Part shown: one piece after another, positions 6,818-12,359 of the stretch | How the letters are laid out: each line of letters starts with the position of its first letter | Numbering within the stretch: position 1 is the first letter of the stretch | From: JAYZBC01 sp036339375 | GTDB taxonomy: Bacteria > Pseudomonadota > Alphaproteobacteria > MPNO01 > UBA2964 | Assembly: GCA_036339375.1 (NCBI GenBank) | Contig: JAYZBC010000087.1 | Coordinates: 1 to 12,359 of the forward strand | DNA length: 12,359 nt | Direction of reading: 5' to 3' | The notes under the pieces: model-generated | Told to the model about the DNA's origin: nothing | Seen by the model: only the letters and a program-made list of their open reading frames with translations | Database searches by the model: none | Made by a program: the position numbers and the translations under genes

Positions 6818-8677
6818 CTAAACCACTCGATTTTTCCGTTTTACATGGCGCATTAAAGCAATTAAAGCAGCTGGTGTAACACCGGAAATACGTGAAGCAG
6901 CTCCCAAACTATGGGGTTTCGTTGTTTTTAATTTTTCTTTCACCTCATTCGAAAGGCCTCCAATATGATCAAAATCCAGGTCCCACGGAATTTCAATCAA
7001 TTCATCGCGCCGAAAGGCCTCAATATCTGCGTTCTGGCGAATCAGATAACTTGCGTAATGGGCTTCAATTTCTAATTGCTCCGAAACGTCAGACCGGATT
7101 TTCGCCAAATTTGGCCAAAGGCTTTGCAGGCCCAGAAGATTTATATTTGGATAAGACAAAAGCTGCATTGCTGTGCGAGAAATGCCGTTTTGTGTGATTT
7201 CCATCCCAGCCTTCTTTACCTGATTTGGTGAAGCCTTTAAACTTTGGAGATAGTTTCTCGCTTTAAACAAAGCCTTTTCTTTTGCCAAAAACTTTTTGGC
7301 CCGAACGGGCCCTATACACCCCATACCTATACCCTTTGGAGTTATCCGAAGATCGGCATTATCTGCTCTCAAAAGAAGTCGGTACTCTGCTCTTGATGTG
7401 AACATTCGATAGGGTTCTATGGTTCCCCGTGTTACAAGGTCATCAATTAAAACGCCTATATACCCATCAGCACGATCTAAAATAAAATCAGAGCCGCCTC
7501 CACTAGATGACGCAGCGTTCAAGCCTGCCATCAAACCCTGCGCAGCGGCTTCCTCGTAGCCAGTAGTCCCGTTAATTTGGCCCGCAAAAAAAAGCCCCTT
7601 AACTCGCCTCGTTTCAAGGGTGGGAGCCAATTCACGCGGGTCAAAAAAATCATACTCAATTGCATAGCCGGGCCGAATAATTTTCGCATGGGCCAAACCG
7701 GGAATCGTTTTAATGAAGGCAGCCTGAACCTCCCTAGGAAGACTTGTCGAAATTCCATTAGGATAAATTACATGATCGTCGATACCCTCAGGTTCTAAAA
7801 AAATTTGGTGCTGTTCTTTTTTTGCAAACCTAACTACTTTGTCTTCTATAGACGGGCAATAACGTGGCCCCAGTCCATCTATTTGCCCTGTATACATGGG
7901 ACTATGGGACAAATTTGAACGAATGATTTCGTGGCTTGCGGGTATAGTTGAAGTAATGTGACATGCAATTTGTTGTGTTTTAATGGCCTTTGTCAAAAAG
8001 GAAAACGGTTTTGGGGGCTTATCTCCTTCTTGGACTTCGAGCCCTCCGAATTCAATAGTTCGCCGATCCAGTCTCGGGGGGGTTCCCGTTTTAAGACGTC
8101 CTGAAATAAAGCCCCTTGATTCTAACATTTTTGAAAAACCCAAACTGGGGGCTTCGCCTACTCGCCCCGCCGGAATCTTTTCATGTCCAACATGAATCAT
8201 GCCACGCAGAAAAGTACCCGCCGTTAATACAACACACTTGCAGAGAAAATGTTGGCCCTTCTCATCGTAAACTCCCTTTAGAACGTCATTCCCGTTAAAC
8301 ACTAGGCCCTGAACGGATTTAGCTTCAATAGTTAAATTTTCTTGTGCATTTAATAGCTTTTGGATCGCCGACCTATATAGCCGCCGATCCGCTTGCGCCC
8401 GGGGGCCCTGCACAGCAGGGCCTTTACTACGGTTAAGAATTCTAAACTGAATCCCGGCCTGATCGATTGCTTGGCCCATTAAACCATCAAGAGCGTCAAT
8501 CTCTCGGACTAAATGGCCTTTAGCAAGACCCCCGATTGCTGGGTTACAAGACATTTCACCAATGGTTTCGATTTTATGGGTCAGCAATAGGGTTTTTGCC
8601 CCCAACCGTGCGGATGCAGATGCAGCTTCACACCCCGCATGACCCCCGCCGACAACGATGACATCGTATTTTTTCAT
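6818..8677 (-). CDS. mnmG: tRNA uridine-5-carboxymethylaminomethyl modification enzyme MnmG
   Basis: MnmG (GidA) is the FAD- and NADH-dependent partner of MnmE; together they install the carboxymethylaminomethyl group at C5 of the wobble uridine of certain tRNAs. The 619-residue length is standard. The dinucleotide-binding loop GGGHAGCEA (10-18) opens the protein. The two family cysteines appear in EMSCNPAIGG (Cys44) and PRYCPSIEDK (Cys274), with KTGTPPRLD at 196-204 and NGTTGYEEAAAQGL at 369-382. The C-terminal MnmE- and tRNA-binding region contains IEAHYASYLIRQ (537-548) and LGAASRISGVTPAAL. The ATG at 8677 matches the usual MnmG N-terminus (MKKYDVIVVGGG) although no Shine-Dalgarno precedes it. 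An 83-bp gap separates it from mnmE. Nothing is truncated or missing. Confidence 0.98.
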   Translation of the reverse strand: MKKYDVIVVGGGHAGCEAASASARLGAKTLLLTHKIETIGEMSCNPAIGGLAKGHLVREIDALDGLMGQAIDQAGIQFRILNRSKGPAVQGPRAQADRRLYRSAIQKLLNAQENLTIEAKSVQGLVFNGNDVLKGVYDEKGQHFLCKCVVLTAGTFLRGMIHVGHEKIPAGRVGEAPSLGFSKMLESRGFISGRLKTGTPPRLDRRTIEFGGLEVQEGDKPPKPFSFLTKAIKTQQIACHITSTIPASHEIIRSNLSHSPMYTGQIDGLGPRYCPSIEDKVVRFAKKEQHQIFLEPEGIDDHVIYPNGISTSLPREVQAAFIKTIPGLAHAKIIRPGYAIEYDFFDPRELAPTLETRRVKGLFFAGQINGTTGYEEAAAQGLMAGLNAASSSGGGSDFILDRADGYIGVLIDDLVTRGTIEPYRMFTSRAEYRLLLRADNADLRITPKGIGMGCIGPVRAKKFLAKEKALFKARNYLQSLKASPNQVKKAGMEITQNGISRTAMQLLSYPNINLLGLQSLWPNLAKIRSDVSEQLEIEAHYASYLIRQNADIEAFRRDELIEIPWDLDFDHIGGLSNEVKEKLKTTKPHSLGAASRISGVTPAALIALMRHVKRKNRVV

Positions 8678-8683
8678 AAGGGG

Positions 8684-8756
8684 GTTCTAAAGTTCTTAGG
8701 CATTTTTGTCAAAGAGAGGTTTTGTTTATATAAAATTCACACATTTTGGCTATAAA
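8684..8756 (-). promoter_or_regulatory. Weak promoter candidates for mnmG
   Basis: The 83-bp mnmE-mnmG gap is AT-rich. Reading leftward there is an exact TTGACA at 8712-8707 followed 17 bp later by TAGAAC (8689-8684), which would start transcription almost at the mnmG ATG and give a nearly leaderless message. Further upstream, TTTATA (8756-8751) precedes TATATA (8732-8727) within the palindrome TTTATATAAA. Neither pair is strong. Simple read-through from mnmE is an equally good explanation. Confidence 0.2.
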
Positions 8757-8760
8757 GATT

Positions 8761-10095
8761 TTACTTGCCAATACAAAATTCATTGAAAATAACATCCAAC
8801 AAATCTTCAACATCAACTTTCCCTGTAATCCTGCCTAAACAACCCGCTGCTATTCGAATATCTTCCGCTATAAGTTCTGGTTCTTTGGCATCATACGCCC
8901 TTTTAAGACCTCTTACACAATCCTGAAGCGCGTAACGGTGACGGGCCCGTGTAATTGGTGGAAGACCCGCTTTTGATGACATTTTTTGTATCTTTTCTGA
9001 AACAATTTCTAACACCCCTTTAATGTTTTGGCCCTTTAGCGCCGAAATTAAGATAGGATTCGGAGTTATTTCGACAGCCATCGAAGAGTTTTCCTTGAGT
9101 AGATCAATTTTGTTGAACACCACAATTGCGTTTTGATCTATCATTTCCATCGTCGGCTTATCGGGTTTTAATTGTGTGGCGTCAAACATTAACAAGCGTA
9201 AATCGGCTTCCTTTGCACGTTTGCGCGCTCTTCTAACCCCCTCTGCTTCGATTTCATCCAAAACATCACGCAACCCTGCCGTGTCAGCGATGGTTACCGG
9301 GACCCCCCCTATATCCATTCTGACCTCTACTACGTCTCTAGTCGTTCCCGCGACCTCAGAAACAATTGCAACGTCTCTTTGGGCTAATGCATTTAACAAA
9401 CTGGATTTTCCAACATTTGGAGAACCGGCAATGACAATAAAAAACCCTTCTCGCAAACGCTCGCCGTGCCTTTTATCATCTATATATTGTGTTATTTCTT
9501 TTTCTAAACACAATATATTGTGTTTTATTCTTGAAAATAAGTTTTCGGGAATGTCTTCTTCCGAGAAATCTATAGAGGCCTCCAATAAGGCCATAGCCCG
9601 AATAAGCTGACTTCTCCATTTTTCAAATAAGGCGCTTAAATCGCCATTAAACTGACGAAATGCTTGTTTTCTTTGTGCTTCCGTTTCTGCATCAACTAAA
9701 TCGGCAAGGCCCTCTACTTCCGTTAAATCCAGTTTTTCATTATAAAACGCTCGACGCGTAAATTCTCCAGGGTCAGCAAATCGACAATGTTCAATTTGAT
9801 TTATTACATTGCAAATGGCTTCTGTGGTCGCACGACCACCATGAATATGAAATTCTACTACATCTTCCCCGGTAAAGCTTTTAGGACCCGGAAACCAAAG
9901 TGCCAATCCCTTATCTATTGTCTCCCCAGTATCTAATTCAAAAAAACCACTATACTGAGCTTCCCGAGGAGGAGGTAACGGCTTTTGGGTACAAGCCATC
10001 AAAACTTCTCCTGCCCTCGAACCCGACACCCTAATAACTGTAATACCCGCTCTTCCCGTGGCAGTTGCAGGTGCGAAAATGGTCTGATTAATCAT
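8761..10095 (-). CDS. mnmE: tRNA modification GTPase MnmE
   Basis: MnmE (TrmE) is the GTPase and tetrahydrofolate-binding half of the MnmE-MnmG complex that modifies wobble uridines. The N-terminal folate-binding domain (about 1-115) includes IFAPATATGRAGI and HIHGGRAT. A helical domain surrounds the G domain, where G1 is GSPNVGKS (224-231), G2 TTRD (251-254), G3 DTAG (271-274), G4 NKID (328-331) and G5 SAL (351-353). The protein ends in CIGK (441-444), the family's conserved C-terminus with the functionally required cysteine. The 444-residue length is typical. The start has a good site, AGGTGA at 10105-10110, 9 nt upstream. It is the first gene of the leftward string and diverges from the DUF255 gene. 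A perfect 20-bp palindrome lies inside the codons for the helical domain, around residues 192-198. Confidence 0.98.
   Translation of the reverse strand: MINQTIFAPATATGRAGITVIRVSGSRAGEVLMACTQKPLPPPREAQYSGFFELDTGETIDKGLALWFPGPKSFTGEDVVEFHIHGGRATTEAICNVINQIEHCRFADPGEFTRRAFYNEKLDLTEVEGLADLVDAETEAQRKQAFRQFNGDLSALFEKWRSQLIRAMALLEASIDFSEEDIPENLFSRIKHNILCLEKEITQYIDDKRHGERLREGFFIVIAGSPNVGKSSLLNALAQRDVAIVSEVAGTTRDVVEVRMDIGGVPVTIADTAGLRDVLDEIEAEGVRRARKRAKEADLRLLMFDATQLKPDKPTMEMIDQNAIVVFNKIDLLKENSSMAVEITPNPILISALKGQNIKGVLEIVSEKIQKMSSKAGLPPITRARHRYALQDCVRGLKRAYDAKEPELIAEDIRIAAGCLGRITGKVDVEDLLDVIFNEFCIGK
9506..9525. repeat. 20-bp perfect palindrome inside mnmE, with a partial second copy
   Basis: AAACACAATATATTGTGTTT is a perfect inverted repeat. 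Its right half shares the 12-mer ATATATTGTGTT (9513-9524) with 9482-9493, which lies 31 bp away in direct orientation, so the left arm could pair with either copy in the mRNA. It falls in the variable helical region of MnmE, where codons are least constrained. No binding protein is known to me, and a chance origin in AT-rich DNA is possible. Confidence 0.6.
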
Positions 10096-10221
10096 TACTA
10101 AAAATCACCTAACTAGGCCCTTAATACAAGAAAAATTTCGGGCATTTAATTAGCGCAATTGCAAATATTCAATACCTTCTCTAGGTTTCCTTTCATTATT
10201 AAAAAATTTAAGTGCCTGGAG
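10096..10221. promoter_or_regulatory. Divergent intergenic region between mnmE and the DUF255 gene
   Basis: These 126 bp separate two genes that face away from each other, so promoters for both strands are expected here. The region is AT-rich and contains TTGCAA at 10159-10164 and a short palindrome GCAATTGC nearby, but I could not pick a convincing -35/-10 pair on either strand. The mnmE ribosome-binding site (AGGTGA) is at 10105-10110. No strong operator or consensus DnaA box is visible. The assignment rests on geometry rather than motifs. Confidence 0.4.
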
Positions 10222-12231
10222 ATGCGCGCTAACCGCCTCAAAAACGAAACTAGTCCATACCTCCTACAACACGCCAACAATCCTGTGGATTGGCAGGCTT
10301 GGAGTTCTGCTGCATTAGAGGAAGCCAAGTTGAAAAACCGGCCTATTTTATTATCAATTGGGTACGCTGCTTGTCATTGGTGTCACGTGATGGCGCATGA
10401 AAGTTTTGAAAATGAGGAAACTGCAGCACTTATGAACAAGCTATTTATAAATATTAAGGTAGATCGAGAAGAACGACCAGACTTGGACACGATATATCAA
10501 AGCGCCCTTCAACTTTTAGGACAGCAAGGGGGCTGGCCTTTAACGATGTTCCTAACACCCAATGGTGAGCCATTTTGGGGGGGTACCTATTTTCCACCGG
10601 AAGCTCGCTATGGCCGTTCTGGTTTTCCACAAATTTTGGAAACAATTCACAACTATTGGATCAAAAAACAAAGCGAGGTTAAAAAAAACGTAGAAGGTCT
10701 GCGTACTGCTCTTACAAATTTAGAAAAATCAAAGAGCGGCGCAGAAATTTCTCTGAAAGCAATCGAAAAAGCAGCCCTGCAACTAGCACAAGAATTTGAT
10801 AACGTGAACGGGGGCATTGGTACAGCACCCAAATTTCCGAACCCAACAATACTCGAGCTGCTCTGGCGCACATACAAACGTAACGATGATCAAGTTCTGC
10901 GGGACACTGTCCTTATTTCTTTGGAAAAAATGTGTCAGGGCGGTATTTATGACCACCTAGCCGGAGGTTTCGCTCGGTATTCCACAGACGCTAAATGGCT
11001 AGTCCCTCATTTTGAAAAAATGCTGTACGACAATGCTCAAATCCTTGAGCTCATAACGTGGGCTTGGCAAGAGACAAAAAGCCCATTGTTTGCGGCACGT
11101 GCTCGGGAAACTGTTTCATGGCTATTAAATGAGATGATTGTGGATGGCGGGGGCTTCGCAGCAACACTCGATGCGGACAGCGAGGGCGAAGAGGGAAGAT
11201 TTTATGTTTGGGGCCATGCCGAGGTAGCCAAAATTCTTGTTAAAGACACTCGCCTGTTCGCGGAAGCTTATAATGTTACCGTCTCGGGAAATTGGGAGGG
11301 GAAAACAATACTAAATCGAAATACCGCTCCTCGAAATTTTACAGAAATGGAAGAAAGCACCCTCGCCAATTGTCGTGTTAAGTTATTACAAAGTCGGAAC
11401 ACAAGAGTGCGGCCAGGGTGGGATGATAAGGTTCTTGCCGACTGGAACGGGTTAATGATTTTCGCCCTTGCGCACGCGGGTGTTGCTTTTGATGAGCGCA
11501 GTTGGGTTACCGCATCGTGTCAAGCATTTAACTTTATTCTAAGAACGATGCACCAAGATGGCCGGTTATTTCATGCTTATCGTAATGGCAAAACGAAACA
11601 TGCTGCAAATCTAGATGACTATGCCAACATGATCCGGGCAGCTCTATTGCTCTTTGAACTGACAGGAAAACAAGACTACCTGAAAATTTCAGAGGAATGG
11701 ATTCAAACTTTAGACAAATATTATTGGGATCAAAAAGATGGCGGGTATTTCTTTACAGCAGGAGACACTGAAGCTTTAATAATTAGAACTAAATCATGTG
11801 CTGATCACGCCACCCCCTCCGGAAACGGGGTAATGGTCGGCAATTTGGCCCGGCTCTTTTTTATGACTGGAAAAATTGATTATCGAATGAAAGCAGAAGA
11901 AACAATCTCCGCATTTTCAGGGGAATTAGCAGAAAACTTTTTCCCCCTTGCCACACTATTAAACTCTGCAGAATTTCTTCAGTGCGCGGTGCAAATTGTA
12001 ATCATAGGCGATAGGGCGGAAACAAAATGCAGAGAGTTTTTAAAAATTCTTTTTTCTACAAATTTACCCAACCGCGTAATTTCCTTGATAGATCCAGATA
12101 TAATATTACCCGAAAACCATCCGGCATTTGGAAAACAACAAAAGAATGCCTCTACAACTGCATACGTTTGTATTGGGAACACCTGCTCCCTCCCCATTAC
12201 CAACCCAATTGAATTGAAAAATTTTCTTTAA
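10222..12231 (+). CDS. Thioredoxin-fold DUF255 protein (YyaL/SPATA20-like)
   Basis: This 669-residue protein belongs to the widespread family with an N-terminal thioredoxin-like domain (DUF255) and a C-terminal six-hairpin-glycosidase-type alpha/alpha barrel; animals have it as SPATA20. The opening block NRLKNETSPYLLQHANNPVDW (from residue 4) is the family hallmark. The redox-type motif CHWC is at 51-54 (CHWCHVMAHESF), then GWPLTMFLTP (104-113) and GGTYFPP (120-126). The barrel part shows DHLAGGFARYSTD, WLVPHFEKMLYDN, LDADSEGEEGRFYVW and RPGWDDKVLADWNGLM. No signal peptide is seen, so it should be cytoplasmic. The frame extends to a TTG at 10159, but ATG 10222 matches the family start; GGAG abuts it with no spacer, so the initiation signal is odd. 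The biochemical role is not established; a thiol-disulfide and/or sugar-related activity is only suggested by the folds. It is followed after 18 bp by an alkyltransferase gene. Confidence 0.93.
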   Translation: MRANRLKNETSPYLLQHANNPVDWQAWSSAALEEAKLKNRPILLSIGYAACHWCHVMAHESFENEETAALMNKLFINIKVDREERPDLDTIYQSALQLLGQQGGWPLTMFLTPNGEPFWGGTYFPPEARYGRSGFPQILETIHNYWIKKQSEVKKNVEGLRTALTNLEKSKSGAEISLKAIEKAALQLAQEFDNVNGGIGTAPKFPNPTILELLWRTYKRNDDQVLRDTVLISLEKMCQGGIYDHLAGGFARYSTDAKWLVPHFEKMLYDNAQILELITWAWQETKSPLFAARARETVSWLLNEMIVDGGGFAATLDADSEGEEGRFYVWGHAEVAKILVKDTRLFAEAYNVTVSGNWEGKTILNRNTAPRNFTEMEESTLANCRVKLLQSRNTRVRPGWDDKVLADWNGLMIFALAHAGVAFDERSWVTASCQAFNFILRTMHQDGRLFHAYRNGKTKHAANLDDYANMIRAALLLFELTGKQDYLKISEEWIQTLDKYYWDQKDGGYFFTAGDTEALIIRTKSCADHATPSGNGVMVGNLARLFFMTGKIDYRMKAEETISAFSGELAENFFPLATLLNSAEFLQCAVQIVIIGDRAETKCREFLKILFSTNLPNRVISLIDPDIILPENHPAFGKQQKNASTTAYVCIGNTCSLPITNPIELKNFL

Positions 12232-12249
12232 CGAGGCCCTATAACATAC

Positions 12250-12359
12250 ATGTTCCAACTTTCTTTTTCCTCGCCTATTGGGCCCCTGACCCTTGTACAG
12301 GATGGGGAAGACATCACTCGCCTTCTTTGGCAAAGTCCTGGGAATGGCAAAGGAAGTCT
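12250..12359 (+). CDS. Methylated-DNA--protein-cysteine methyltransferase, N-terminal part (3' truncated)
   Basis: The first 36 codons read MFQLSFSSPIGPLTLVQDGE and continue with ITRLLWQ, which is the usual N-terminal domain start of the Ogt/AdaB-type O6-alkylguanine-DNA alkyltransferases (the SPIGPL turn followed by beta-strands). These suicide enzymes transfer a methyl group from O6-methylguanine in DNA to their own cysteine. The helix-turn-helix and the PCHR active site would lie beyond the window edge and cannot be checked. The ATG is 18 bp after the stop of the DUF255 gene, with GAGG some 13 nt upstream, so co-transcription is likely. Confidence 0.8.
   Translation, partial: MFQLSFSSPIGPLTLVQDGEDITRLLWQSPGNGKGS

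Noticed and set aside
9176..9610. 144-codon open frame on the + strand antisense to mnmE
   Set aside because: It lies wholly inside the mnmE coding sequence, resembles no family and is serine/threonine-rich low-information sequence, as expected of a shadow frame.
9824..9839. Inverted repeat GTGGTCG-CA-CGACCAC in mnmE
   Set aside because: It encodes the conserved HGGRATT motif of MnmE; repeated Gly/Arg/Thr codons account for the symmetry.
10159..10221. N-terminal extension of the DUF255 protein from TTG 10159
   Set aside because: The 21 extra residues do not resemble the family start, while the ATG at 10222 gives the expected N-terminus.
10282..10290. DnaA-box-like TGTGGATTG
   Set aside because: It differs from the TGTGGATAA consensus, is isolated, and lies in the conserved NPVDW codons of the DUF255 gene.

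Overview
The window is a compact stretch of bacterial chromosome that looks alphaproteobacterial. The gene order (DUF3576-like protein)-leuS-lptE-holA converging on parB-parA-rsmG-mnmG-mnmE is a familiar alphaproteobacterial arrangement, and the proteins read as members of that class. Base composition is AT-leaning, with many A/T-ending codons and AT-rich gaps. A free-living, Rhodospirillales-like or SAR116-like marine lineage would fit, but the placement below class level is inference. There are no RNA genes, insertion sequences, CRISPR arrays or signs of recent transfer, and coding density is very high.

Layout. Positions 1-135 hold the 3' end of a probable DUF3576 envelope protein. A 131-bp gap then leads to a rightward operon: leuS (leucyl-tRNA synthetase), lptE (LPS-transport lipoprotein) and holA (DNA polymerase III delta), with a 4-bp overlap between the last two. 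Only 15 bp separate the holA stop from the stop of parB, which faces it. From 10095 down to 4469 runs a leftward gene string: mnmE, mnmG (tRNA wobble-uridine modification), rsmG (16S rRNA G527 methylation), parA and parB (chromosome segregation). A perfect parS centromere site lies inside the 5' part of rsmG. Divergent from mnmE, rightward, is a thioredoxin-fold DUF255/YyaL/SPATA20-type protein, followed 18 bp later by the first 36 codons of a methylated-DNA--protein-cysteine methyltransferase cut by the window edge.

How the genes fit together. ParB loads on parS and ParA moves the ParB-parS complex, so this segment should be the centromere-like, origin-proximal part of the chromosome. MnmE and MnmG act as one enzyme complex on tRNA, and RsmG modifies the ribosome, so the leftward string joins translation-fidelity genes with segregation genes. 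The rightward operon mixes translation, outer-membrane biogenesis and replication.

The content is core housekeeping. I found no convincing undescribed system. The most interesting structure is at the DNA level: parS sits in a 30-bp perfect palindrome that also encodes a peptide in RsmG. Weaker observations are palindromes at the holA/parB junction and inside mnmE, a hairpin ahead of leuS, and a departure from the usual gene neighbour upstream of mnmE.
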